Below are positions 36,201 through 43,847 of a DNA stretch of 64,000 bases, one piece after another; the first letter of the stretch is position 1, and the number at the start of each line of letters is the position of its first letter. The position numbers and the translations under genes were made by a program. Under the pieces are notes generated by a model. The model worked only from the letters and a program-made list of their open reading frames with translations, ran no database searches and was not told the origin of the DNA. Location: the NCBI RefSeq assembly GCF_900101545.1, contig NZ_FMZU01000019.1:96105-160104 (forward strand), in the 5' to 3' direction. Source of the DNA: Variovorax sp. CF079 (lineage in GTDB: Bacteria > Pseudomonadota > Gammaproteobacteria > Burkholderiales > Burkholderiaceae_C).

Positions 36201-36406
36201 AGCGGGTAGGTGACGAGGTCCTCCACCACCTGCGGTGCCTTGCCGGGAAATGGCGTCCGGATGATGACCTGTACGTCCGACAGGTCCGGCAATGCGTCCA
36301 CCGGTATGCGAGCAGCCGACCAGACACCGGCGACCGTCAGGAACAGCGTGGCGATGAGCACCAGGAATCGATTGCCGATCGACCATCGAATGAGCGCGGC
36401 AATCAT
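33230..36406 (-). CDS. cusA: CusA Cu(I)/Ag(I) efflux RND pump
   Basis: HME-RND exporter of 1058 residues. The fourth helix has the CusA-type motif SIGAMVDGAIVMVENVHK and the periplasmic part EFMPPLDEGDLLYMPSAFPG containing the copper-relay Met position of E. coli CusA. N-terminus SIGNRFLVLIATL, with IPVDALPDLSDVQVI. It exports monovalent copper or silver from the periplasm together with CusB and CusC. Its start overlaps cusB by four bases. The 3' end overlaps the convergent small efflux gene by 14 bases. Confidence 0.94.
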   Translation of the reverse strand: MIAALIRWSIGNRFLVLIATLFLTVAGVWSAARIPVDALPDLSDVQVIIRTPFPGKAPQVVEDLVTYPLTTTMLSVPGARTVRGYSFFGDSFVYVLFDDKTDPYWARSRVVEYLNQVQSRLPAGANASLGPDATGVGWVYEYALVDRSGKHDIGQLRAFNDWFLKFELKTIPDVAEVASIGGMVRQYQVVLDPDRMRALGITQATVVAGLQKANQASGGSVVELAEAEYMVRSRGYLKSLSDFRTIPLAVSGTTPVLLRDVATVQIGPEMRRGIAELDGQGEVTGGVVVMRSGKNARTTIEAVKAKLETLKPSLPAGVEVAPTYDRSLLIDRAVENLRFKLLEEFAVVAVVCAVFLFHLRSALVAVVALPIGVLAAFIVMHWQGVNANIMSLGGIAISIGAMVDGAIVMVENVHKHLEAFESKHGRNPTTSERWQLVGSASIEVGPALFFSLVVIALSFVPVFSLEAQEGRLFSPLAFTKTYAMAAAAGLSVTLIPVLMGYLIRGRIPHESANPVNRFLMAAYRPALEAVLRFPKATLVVAALLLALTAIPAMRVGGEFMPPLDEGDLLYMPSAFPGLSVSKASELLQQTDRLIKTVPEVERVFGKAGRADTATDPAPLEMFETTIQFKPRELWRPGMTPDKLVEELDRVVKVPGLTNVWVPPIRNRIDMLATGIKSPVGIKVAGADLATIDRLTTEIEAAVKGVSGVSSALAERLTGGRYIDVDVDRLAAARYGLSVADVQAIVSTAVGGDNVGEVIRGRERYPINVRYPREIRDSLQRLRELPFVTDKGAQLLLQDVAKVGIEEGPPMLRSENARLSGWVYVDVRGRDLRSVVNDMQAAVVRSVMMPAGYAVSWSGQFEYLERATQRLKLVVPATLAVIFILLYLLFRSFGDAALVMAAVPFSLIGGFWLVWALGHSISVATAVGFIALAGVAAEFGVVMLIYLKNSLARRIEAGASMNDETLLAAIREGAVLRVRPKAMTVAVVMAGLLPIMWGSGTGSEVMTRIAAPMVGGMVTAPLLSMLVIPAAWYLAHRRRAAGRETAFASHPAQNAITSE

Positions 36407-37914
36407 TTCTTCATGCCCGGTTGTACGCGCTGCACCGAGAGCAGCTCATAGCCCATGGGTCCGCCCTCCTTGAACTCGAATCGGACGGCATCGCCTCGCC
36501 TCACGTCCGCGAACGCCTGGGGATTCGGCTTGGAGAAGCCCATCGTCATGGCCGGCCAGTTGAGGGACGGCACGGGGCCATGGGAGATCGTGATGGCGTC
36601 CGGTTCAACGCTCTCGACCTTGCCGTCCGCCACGTGGGTCTGGGATGCTTTCCCACCCGGCGATTGGGCGGTGGATGCGGGCGGCGCGGCAGGTGCCGAC
36701 ATGCTCCCCAGCACCGAGCGCAGCCGGGCCTCGGAGTCGATCAGGAACTGGCCGCTCGCGACCACCTGGTCCCCTTCGTTCAGCCCCTGGACGACCTCGA
36801 CATCGTCACCCAGGTCCAAGCCGAGTGCTACGTCGCGCGGTTCGAATGCACCGCCGTCCTTGCGGACGATGACGACCGCGCGCTTGCCCGTGCGGATGAC
36901 GGCCTCGGCCGGTACGACCAGCCGGATACTCGTCGGTCCCGCCACCTGCAGACGCAGCAGCATGCCGGGCGTGAGCTTGCCGTCCTTGTTGTCGACCTCG
37001 AAGCGCGCCTTCAGCGTGCGCGTGTTCGCATTGAGCTCTGGAAGTATTTCCTTGAGCTCGCCCTCGAAGGTTTGAGTGGCATCCGCCTGAAACGCCGCCT
37101 TGACCTTCTGACCGCGGTTCAAGCGCACCGCCTGAGCTTCCGGAACCTCGGCCACAGCCCAGACCTTCTCAAGGCCGGCGATGCGAAACAAGGTCATGCC
37201 GGGCGTGACGGCAACGCCTTCCCGGACACCCAGTTCGGCGACGACCCCGCCTGTTGGCGCGCTCAGGGTGAAGCGCGCCTGCGCGGCCCCGATCTCTTCG
37301 CTCTGGCGAATGAGCTCAGCCGGAATCGACATGGCGCGCATCCGTTCACGCGCTGCAGCGATGAGGTCGGGCGCGACCCCGGCGCGCTTGAGCGCAAGCA
37401 GCTCGTTCTGCGGCCCGAGCCAGTCCGGCGCGAAGATGGTGGCCAAGGCCTGGCCTTTGCGTACGCGCTCCATCGGCGCACGTACAGCCAGGCGTTCGAC
37501 GTATCCCGCGACCCGCGTCTGGACGGCCACGTTCAAGCGCTCGTCGAACTGCACCGCACCTATGGCGTCGAACGAGCTCGAGGTCTCTGCACGTCGCACG
37601 GTGGCGTAGCGGATGCCCAGGTTCTGTTGCACAGTGGGGCTCACTTTGACACCAGAGGTGCTTTGGTCACTGTCGGCGTAGACCGGAACGAGCTGCATGT
37701 TCATGAACGGCGACTTGCCCGGCTTGTCGAAGCGCGGGCCCGGAACCATCGGGTCGTGCCAGTAGAGGACCTTGCGGCCGTCCGGGGACGAAGCGGCGCC
37801 GCTTGCTTCGGCACTCATGCCTTCGTTGCTCGTGTGCCGTCCCAGGAAGAAGCCGGCGCCGGCGAGGACCGCACCGGCGACGGTGAGAAGCGCGGTGACG
37901 CGAGTGCCTTTCAT
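36403..37914 (-). CDS. cusB: CusB adaptor with N-terminal HMBD and C-terminal CusF domain
   Basis: Membrane-fusion protein of 503 residues. Order: N-terminal signal/anchor (about 7-25); heavy-metal-binding domain at about 48-80 with YWHDPMVPGPRFDKPGKSPF then MNMQLVPVY; adaptor core with lipoyl and barrel domains; and about 430-503 a CusF chaperone domain. The CusF part shows ITISHGPVPSLNWPAMTMGF, carrying the H, W, M and M that bind Cu(I)/Ag(I) in E. coli CusF. The fusion replaces a separate CusF. The ATG at 37914 overlaps cusC; a much longer upstream frame is cusC antisense. This metal site fixes the operon as copper/silver efflux. Confidence 0.94.
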   Translation of the reverse strand: MKGTRVTALLTVAGAVLAGAGFFLGRHTSNEGMSAEASGAASSPDGRKVLYWHDPMVPGPRFDKPGKSPFMNMQLVPVYADSDQSTSGVKVSPTVQQNLGIRYATVRRAETSSSFDAIGAVQFDERLNVAVQTRVAGYVERLAVRAPMERVRKGQALATIFAPDWLGPQNELLALKRAGVAPDLIAAARERMRAMSIPAELIRQSEEIGAAQARFTLSAPTGGVVAELGVREGVAVTPGMTLFRIAGLEKVWAVAEVPEAQAVRLNRGQKVKAAFQADATQTFEGELKEILPELNANTRTLKARFEVDNKDGKLTPGMLLRLQVAGPTSIRLVVPAEAVIRTGKRAVVIVRKDGGAFEPRDVALGLDLGDDVEVVQGLNEGDQVVASGQFLIDSEARLRSVLGSMSAPAAPPASTAQSPGGKASQTHVADGKVESVEPDAITISHGPVPSLNWPAMTMGFSKPNPQAFADVRRGDAVRFEFKEGGPMGYELLSVQRVQPGMKK

Positions 37915-39143
37915 TGGTCGGCTCCTTGTGCGAGTGGCTTGAATGCAAGCTGCGCTTGAGCCTTGGCGAGGTCGCGTTGAAGTGCCAGGAGCTTCCGCTG
38001 CGCTTCCACTTCGGCGTGCCTCGCCTCGAACAGCGTCATGAGCGTGCCCTGGTTCGATCGATATGCGGCAGTGGCCACGGTGGTCCGTTGCCGGGCTGGG
38101 GTCACGACGCCGGTGCGATATCGCTCGATGCGTTCGAGCAGCCGTTGGGCATCGCTGGCAAGCGTTCGGTATTCGGCGGTGGCTGCGCGGGTGGCCTCGG
38201 AAAGCTCTGCCTCGGCCTTGTCGGCCAGCGCGAGCTTCGCTGCGGTCTCTCGGTCCTGGCGCTCCGAAGGGGCCACTCGAAGCGGAATGCTCACTCCGAA
38301 TGACACCATGTCTGAGTAGCCGGTGCGCTGTCCATAGGAAAGCTCCCAAGTCCAGTTGGGCTTGCGCTCCGAGGCGGCGACGGCGGCAACCTGCTTGGCC
38401 ACTTCGATGTCGAGCTGCTTCGTCACGACAGTCGGATGCCCTGCGACGTACGCTTGCTCCGTAGGCAATGACAGCGCGTTCACGGGTGCCAACTCGTCGG
38501 CCTGGGTGCCGACCCAACGCTGCAACGACAGCTTGGCCACGCCTTGCTGCTGGCGCACTTCGGCCGATTCGTCCTCCGCCGTACCTCGCGCGCCGATCAG
38601 AGCAAGCACTTCTTGGCTGCTGCCCGCTGAGGACGCCAAGCGGGCACGCGCCGCCTCCAACTCCTCATGCGCGTGATGCTCCATGAGCGTCGTCAGCTTC
38701 TGCGCCTCGCCGGCGTAGAAAGCGTCGAGGTAGGCGAGCGCGGTGTTCAGCCGGGTTTCGACGACTGCTGTCCGAGACTGGATTCCTTCGCGGGCGACGG
38801 CGGCCCCGGCCGCCGCCTGGCGAGCGGCTCGCTTGTCGCTCGACAGCCATTCCTGGCTGATGCCGACGCGCTTCATCGTCATCGAATCGCGCGCAGTGCT
38901 GAACCGGTCGCCCCCGGTCACCGGCAGGTTGTCGACGCCGGCGCGCAGCATCGGGTCCGGAAGCTGGCCGGCCGCTCGGGCGGCCTCCGACGCGCTCGTC
39001 ACCCCAGCTCGCGCGGCGCGAGCGGATTCGGAGCGTTTGACGGCCAGGTCGAGCGCCGTCTCGAGGGTCAGGGGTGCTGCCGCTACCAGGCAGGGAAGCA
39101 GTGCGGCGGCCAAGGCGGCTGCGCGCAGGAGGTGGGATGGCAT
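37911..39143 (-). CDS. cusC: CusC-type outer-membrane factor
   Basis: TolC-family channel of 410 residues from the ATG at 39143, with CGGAG upstream; a signal peptide ends near VAAAP (about residue 24). The rest is helical with family patterns LDLAVKRSESARAARAG and QLPDPMLRAGVDNLPVTGGD. It forms the outer-membrane exit for CusBA. First large gene of the minus-strand cus operon; it overlaps cusB by four bases. Confidence 0.9.
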   Translation of the reverse strand: MPSHLLRAAALAAALLPCLVAAAPLTLETALDLAVKRSESARAARAGVTSASEAARAAGQLPDPMLRAGVDNLPVTGGDRFSTARDSMTMKRVGISQEWLSSDKRAARQAAAGAAVAREGIQSRTAVVETRLNTALAYLDAFYAGEAQKLTTLMEHHAHEELEAARARLASSAGSSQEVLALIGARGTAEDESAEVRQQQGVAKLSLQRWVGTQADELAPVNALSLPTEQAYVAGHPTVVTKQLDIEVAKQVAAVAASERKPNWTWELSYGQRTGYSDMVSFGVSIPLRVAPSERQDRETAAKLALADKAEAELSEATRAATAEYRTLASDAQRLLERIERYRTGVVTPARQRTTVATAAYRSNQGTLMTLFEARHAEVEAQRKLLALQRDLAKAQAQLAFKPLAQGADQ

Positions 39144-39219
39144 GAAAACTCCGAAGACGAATGAGGCATCAGCTGGCGAGCGGACGAGCCGCACCAGCGC
39201 CGGTCAGTCGACGGAGATT

Positions 39220-39648
39220 TCAGACTCGGAGTCTGCGAGTGGCAAGAAAAACGGGGCCGGGCGGAGGTCGGACCTCCGGTGTCGCTGCGACGGGAATCGC
39301 CGCCGCGAGCTGTGCCTCCATCACAACAGGCACGACCAGCACCTGCACGATGGCCGGGAGCGACGGGGTGGCCAGCTTCACCGGCTCGAACGACAGCGAC
39401 ATGTCGGCTGCGTGCTGGTGGCAGAGCACCGGCTGCGCCGAATCCATGCCTTCACAGGGTTCGCCTGCGGCCATCATTTCCGCCATCGCGACTGCGTCCG
39501 CGGCGCCAGGGCAGACGTAGTTCGCGAGCGCCAGCTGTGAGAACAGCAGCGACAGGACCACGAAGAACGCGGTCATGCGGCGATGGAACGAGCGGCGGCA
39601 CATAACTGCAGAGAGTTTAGCGATGTGGCTTTGGTCGCGCTCGAACAT
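39220..39648 (-). CDS. Small Cys/Met/His-containing exported protein upstream of cusC
   Basis: Protein of up to 142 residues, 76 bp upstream of cusC on the same strand and probably the operon leader. A basic segment and a hydrophobic signal (MTAFFVVLSLLFSQLALA) precede a short mature part with YVCPGA, MAEMM, EPCEGMD and CHQHAADMS, a composition suited to binding copper. The start at 39648 is preferred for its GGAAG site; ATGs at 39603 and 39576 are alternatives. It resembles the poorly characterised small proteins found at copper loci; no family name is claimed. Confidence 0.65.
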   Translation of the reverse strand: MFERDQSHIAKLSAVMCRRSFHRRMTAFFVVLSLLFSQLALANYVCPGAADAVAMAEMMAAGEPCEGMDSAQPVLCHQHAADMSLSFEPVKLATPSLPAIVQVLVVPVVMEAQLAAAIPVAATPEVRPPPGPVFLATRRLRV

Positions 39649-39660
39649 GCGGGTCTTCCC

Positions 39661-39687
39661 TTAATTTTTCGGACCGACTGCCGATAT
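39661..39687 (+). promoter_or_regulatory. Sigma-28 (FliA) type promoter of the chemoreceptor gene
   Basis: TTAATTTT (39661-39668), an 11-base spacer and GCCGATAT (39680-39687). Compared with the enterobacterial flagellar consensus TAAAGTTT-N11-GCCGATAA it matches 6 of 8 and 7 of 8 with exact spacing. The chemoreceptor ATG lies about 45 bases downstream. This ties the receptor to the flagellar/chemotaxis regulon. Confidence 0.7.
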
Positions 39688-39735
39688 AGGTCTGTCTTTT
39701 CTCTTTTTTGACCTTCTCGTCTTCCGGAGCCTCCC

Positions 39736-41433
39736 ATGTTTCTGAGCACTATCTCGATAGCCAAGCGATTGGCCATCGTGCTGGGCGTGATCCTCGCCCT
39801 TTTCCTGGCAAGCAGCGTGATTGCGGCATTGAAGCTGCGGCAGCTGGGCGTCGAGATCACCGGCATGGTCCAGGACAACGTCAGAACCGAACGCGCCGGC
39901 GCCGACTGGCTGCGCCACACCACATCGGGCGTGCAGCGGGCTGCTGCCATCGCCAAGAGCAGCGACGCCAGCCTGATCGCCTACTTCGCACCCGCCACCG
40001 CGGCGTCGATCAAGGAAACCAACGAGCTGCAGAAGTTCATCGAAGGACAAATGGTCAAGCCCGAGGAACGCGAGCTGTTCCAGAAGGTGGGCGAACTGCG
40101 CAAGGACTACCTCGCGGCGCGCGAGGAAGTCAGCAAGCTCAAGCTGGCCGGCGACCTCGAAGGTGCCGGCCGCGTCTTCAGCGCGCGCTTCGAACCGACT
40201 TCGGTCAGCTACCTGGCGGGCGTGAAGCAGATGGTCGACCTGCAGCGTGCAGGGCTCGATGCCGCGGCGCAACGTGCCGAGGGCCTGCGCGCCCAGACCA
40301 CGATGCTGCTGATCGTCTGCTCCACGCTGTCGCTGATCTTCGGCACGCTACTGGCCTGGTTCCTGGCGCGCAGCATCACGCATCCGCTGCGCCGGGCGGA
40401 GACCATGGCGCAGTCGATCGCCGACATGGACCTGACCGGTGCGCCGCAGGCAAGCTATGCCAACGACGAGACCGGCCGTCTTCTGCGCGCCATCGACCTG
40501 ATGCGCACGGCATTGCAGAAGTCGCTGCAGCAGGTGCAAGGCGTGGTGGTGAATGTCTCGACGGCCTCGAGCCAGATTGCTTCGGGCAACCAGGATCTTT
40601 CTTCGCGCACCGAAGAGCAGGCGAGCTCGCTGGAGCAGACCGCGGCGTCGATGGAAGAACTCACCAGCACGGTGAAGCAGAACGCCGACAACGCGCGCCA
40701 AGCCAATCAGCTGGCGCTCTCGGCCTCCGAGGTGGCGGTCAAGGGCGGCGACGTGGTCAGCCAGGTGGTCCACACCATGGCCTCGATCAATGCGTCCTCC
40801 AAGAAGATCGTCGACATCATCGGCGTGATCGACGGCATTGCCTTCCAGACCAACATCCTCGCGTTGAACGCAGCGGTCGAAGCCGCGCGTGCCGGCGAGC
40901 AGGGCCGAGGCTTCGCAGTCGTGGCTGCCGAAGTGCGCAACCTCGCGCAACGCTCTGCCGCCGCCGCCAAGGAAATCAAGGGCCTGATCGACGACTCGGT
41001 CGGCAAGGTCGATGCCGGCAGCCAACTGGTCGGCGAAGCCGGCAAGACAATGGAAGAGATCGTGGGCAGCGTGAAGCGGGTGACCGACATCATCGGCGAG
41101 ATCACGGCCGCGAGCCACGAGCAGACGCAGGGCATCGAGCAGATCAACCAGGCGATCACGCAGATGGACCAGGTGACGCAGCAGAACGCGGCGCTGGTGG
41201 AAGAGGCCGCGGCTGCGGCGCAGTCGCTTCAGGAGCAGGCCGGCAGCCTGTCGCAGGCCGTCAGCGTGTTCAAGCTCGACGGGCAGCAGCAAGTCATCCG
41301 GCCCGTGGTTCCCCTCGCGCGCAAGGCAGCAGCGCAACCGGCCCGGGCCCGACAAGCCATCGCCGCGCCGCAACGCAAGCAGCTCGCCGCAGCGGGCACA
41401 GCCACCGGTGGCGGAGACTGGGAAACGTTCTGA
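39736..41433 (+). CDS. Methyl-accepting chemotaxis protein with C-terminal WETF tether
   Basis: Chemoreceptor of 565 residues: membrane helix about 10-32, periplasmic four-helix-type sensor about 33-190, second helix about 193-215, HAMP, then the signalling domain with the hairpin tip IDGIAFQTNILALNAAVEAA. The chain ends in GGDWETF after an Ala/Gln-rich linker; a C-terminal (N/D)WETF pentapeptide is the docking site for CheR and CheB, so this is a high-abundance-type receptor. GGAG at 39726-39729 precedes the ATG. The ligand is unknown; placement next to cus genes may be chance. Confidence 0.93.
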   Translation: MFLSTISIAKRLAIVLGVILALFLASSVIAALKLRQLGVEITGMVQDNVRTERAGADWLRHTTSGVQRAAAIAKSSDASLIAYFAPATAASIKETNELQKFIEGQMVKPEERELFQKVGELRKDYLAAREEVSKLKLAGDLEGAGRVFSARFEPTSVSYLAGVKQMVDLQRAGLDAAAQRAEGLRAQTTMLLIVCSTLSLIFGTLLAWFLARSITHPLRRAETMAQSIADMDLTGAPQASYANDETGRLLRAIDLMRTALQKSLQQVQGVVVNVSTASSQIASGNQDLSSRTEEQASSLEQTAASMEELTSTVKQNADNARQANQLALSASEVAVKGGDVVSQVVHTMASINASSKKIVDIIGVIDGIAFQTNILALNAAVEAARAGEQGRGFAVVAAEVRNLAQRSAAAAKEIKGLIDDSVGKVDAGSQLVGEAGKTMEEIVGSVKRVTDIIGEITAASHEQTQGIEQINQAITQMDQVTQQNAALVEEAAAAAQSLQEQAGSLSQAVSVFKLDGQQQVIRPVVPLARKAAAQPARARQAIAAPQRKQLAAAGTATGGGDWETF

Positions 41434-41449
41434 GTTTTGCCCCAGGCCT

Positions 41450-42340
41450 TCAGGCCGCCACCTGCAGCCGCGCCGCCCGCTTGAGCGCCTGCGGCGGCTG
41501 CCCGAAGGCGCGATGGAATGCGCGGCGCATGCGTTCCGGATCGGCGAATCCCGCCTTTTCCGCGACCCGGTCGATCGAGTGCCCGTCCTCGATCAGCGCG
41601 CGGGCGGTTTCCACGCGCAGCTTCTCGATCGCGCGGGCCGGCGACTGGCCCGTCTCGGCGAGGAAGGCGCGGCTGAACTGCCGCGGGCTCAGATGGGCCA
41701 CGTCCGCCAGCTGTTCGACCGACAGCGCGAGATGCAGGTTCTTCTTGGCGTAGTTCAACGCGTCGTGGATGCGCTCCGATCTCGGCTCGAGTTCGAGGAA
41801 GGCGGAGAACTGCGACTGCCCGCCGGTGCGGTGCGAGTGGACGACGAGCTTGCGCGCCACCGCGCGTGAGACCTCGGTGCCGAGATCGCCTTCGACCAGC
41901 GCCAGCGCGAGATCGATGCAGGCCGTCATGCCGGCCGATGTCCACACCATGCCGTCGACGATGTAGATGCAGTCCTCCTCCACTTTCACGTGCGGGAAAT
42001 TTCGCTGCAGCTCCCGCGCGAAGTGCCAGTGCGTGGTCGCGCGCCGGCCGTTGAGCAGCCCGGCCTCGGCCAGCACGAAGGCGCCGGTGGAGATGCTGCC
42101 GACGCGGCGCGACTTCTTCGCCGCGTCGCGCAGGAAGGCCAGCAGTGCCGACGACGAGGGCGCGATGTCCATGGTGCCGGCGACCAGCAACGTGTCGAAC
42201 TTCGCGCTGCCGAAGGCACGGGTCTCGACCTGCACGCCGGAGGAGCTCTTCACCGGCCCGCCCTCTTCCGACACCACCTCCAAGGCGTACGCAGGCCTGG
42301 TCGCAGCCGCGTTGGCGAGCTCGAAGACCGAGACCGCCGA
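41450..42340 (-). pseudogene. GlxA/AraC-type regulator, 5' end missing
   Basis: DJ-1/PfpI-like sensor domain plus C-terminal AraC helix-turn-helix (LSVEQLADVAHLSPRQFSRAF then VAEKAGFADPERMRRAF). Homologous sequence begins abruptly at SVFELANAAATRPAYALEVV, whereas GlxA-type proteins have about 20 more residues (a first beta strand, FPGF-like) and a start codon before it. The frame stays open to 42550 only by running antisense through a truncated SDR gene. No start codon with a ribosome site exists near 42340, so the gene is probably inactive unless read through. The end coordinate is the estimated junction. Confidence 0.65.
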
Positions 42341-42941
42341 CCAGCGGCGTGTCGAGGAACGCCTGCGCACCGATCCCTCGATCACCATGCTGGTCAACAA
42401 CGCCGGCATCGGCGCCACCGCATCGCTGATCGAGTCCGACCCGGACGAGCTGGAGATGATGATCCGGTTGAACGTGATTGCGCTCACCCGCCTGGCGCGC
42501 GCCGCCGCGCCCGCGTTCGTTGCGCGCGGCAGCGGCACGGTGATCAACATCGCGTCGATCGTCGCGCTGTCGCCGGAGCTGCTGAACGGCAGCTACAGCG
42601 GGACCAAGGCCTATGTGCTCAACCTCAGCCAGTCCCTGCACCACGAGCTGGGCGACAAGGGCGTGCAGGTGCAGGCCGTCCTGCCCGGCGCGATCCGCAC
42701 CGAGTTCTGGGACGTGGCGGGCATGCCGGTGTCGAACCTGCCGCAGGAGATGGTGATGTCGGCCGACGACCTGGTCGATGCGGCACTGGCCGGCCTCGAT
42801 GCGCGCGAGCTGGTGACGATCCCCTCGCTGCCGGATGCCGGCGACTGGCAGCGCTTCGAGGCGGCGCGGCGCGAAATGGTGCCGAAGCTCGCGCGCGCGC
42901 GGCCGGCCGAACGCTACACCGCTGACCAGACGGCAGCGTGA
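42340..42941 (+). pseudogene. SDR-family dehydrogenase, 5' end missing
   Basis: About 200 residues of a short-chain dehydrogenase: VEERLRTDPSITMLVNNAG, then SGTVINIAS, the catalytic YSGTKAYV and VLPGAIRTEFW. The N-terminal 60-80 residues with the TGxxxGIG cofactor motif are absent; upstream of about 42340 the frame is antisense to the truncated regulator. Without the Rossmann nucleotide motif it cannot be a working SDR. The two fragments meet head to head, so one deletion removed both 5' ends and the promoter between them. The start coordinate is the estimated junction. Confidence 0.65.
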
Positions 42942-42951
42942 GCGAAGTCGC

Positions 42952-43743
42952 TCAGACCACGCGCACCGAGAGGTTGGGCAAGCCGTCGATGTGGATCTCG
43001 ATCAGGTCGCCGCGCACCACGGGACCGACGTTTTCCGGCGTGCCCGAATAGATGATGTCGCCGGGCATCAGCTCGAAGGCCTGCGACAGGCGGCTGATCT
43101 GCTCCGCGACCGACCAGATCATGTGCTTGAGCGTCGCGCTCTGCTTGGTCTGGCCGTTGACCTTGAGCCAGATCGCCCCATCGGCGAAGTGGCCGACTTT
43201 CGCGACGGAATGGATCGGGCCGACCGGCGCGGAGTGATCGAAGCTCTTGCCGATCTCCCACGGCTTCTTCTGGTCGCCCATCTCGCGCTGCAGATCGCGC
43301 CGCGTCATGTCCAGGCCGAGTGAATAGCCGTACACGTGAGCCAGCGCCTTGTCGATCGCGATGTTGCTGCCGCCCCTGGACAAGGCGACGACCAGTTCCA
43401 CTTCGTAGTGGTAGTTCTTCGTCAGGCTCGGATAGGGATGGTCGGCCACGGCGCCGGGCATGACGACCTGGATCGCGTCGGCCGGCTTCTGGAAGAAGAA
43501 AGGCGGCTCGCGGGTCGGATCAGACCCCATCTCGCGCGCATGGGCGGCGTAATTGCGGCCGATGCAATAGATGCGCCGCACCGGGAACACCTGTTCGCTG
43601 CCGACGATCGGAATCGACGACGAGGCGATATCGAATGGCGTGCTCGGGGAGCGCGCAGCGCCGGCCGGCAGGGCACAGCCGGCGATGGCCCCGCTGGCCA
43701 TGGCGGCGGAGCTTGCCAACAGGTTGCGACGTGAACTGGACAT
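42952..43743 (-). CDS. FAH-family hydrolase with Tat/lipoprotein signal
   Basis: Fumarylacetoacetate-hydrolase family protein of 263 residues. Core motifs: IYCIGRNYAAHAREMG, the metal-site E-x-E in NYHYEVELVVAL, and the usual ending GDIIYSGTPENVG. Unusually it begins with a twin-arginine signal (SSSRRNLLAS) whose hydrophobic part ends in IAGC at residues 20-23, a good lipobox. Most relatives (fumarylpyruvate hydrolase, HpcE) are cytoplasmic. The ATG at 43743 has GGAG upstream. It is divergent from an AraC regulator that probably controls it. Enzyme family firm, substrate unknown, export predicted from sequence. Confidence 0.85.
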   Translation of the reverse strand: MSSSRRNLLASSAAMASGAIAGCALPAGAARSPSTPFDIASSSIPIVGSEQVFPVRRIYCIGRNYAAHAREMGSDPTREPPFFFQKPADAIQVVMPGAVADHPYPSLTKNYHYEVELVVALSRGGSNIAIDKALAHVYGYSLGLDMTRRDLQREMGDQKKPWEIGKSFDHSAPVGPIHSVAKVGHFADGAIWLKVNGQTKQSATLKHMIWSVAEQISRLSQAFELMPGDIIYSGTPENVGPVVRGDLIEIHIDGLPNLSVRVV

Positions 43744-43807
43744 GGCTTGTTCTCCTTCATAGTTTGAGTGCGAGCCATTCTTGGCCGGGATGCCGCCGCG
43801 ATTCCGC

Positions 43808-43839
43808 ACGCATCTACGCAGAACGAGGACGCGTCTACG
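43808..43839. promoter_or_regulatory. Direct repeats, probable AraC-type operator
   Basis: Two 11-base direct repeats, ACGCATCTACG (43808-43818) and ACGCGTCTACG (43829-43839), identical at 10 positions and 21 bp apart, i.e. two helical turns on one DNA face. That is the layout bound by AraC-family dimers. They lie between the divergent FAH-family and AraC genes, ending nine bases before the regulator's start, so autoregulation is likely. Confidence 0.5.
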
Positions 43840-43847
43840 ATGGCGCG

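Noticed and set aside
37915..38517. Upstream extension of cusB
   Set aside because: It runs through cusC in another frame; the ATG at 37914 begins a normal signal/anchor sequence and overlaps cusC by four bases.
42340..42550. N-terminal extension of the GlxA-type regulator
   Set aside because: These residues are the complement of the truncated SDR gene and do not resemble any regulator N-terminus.
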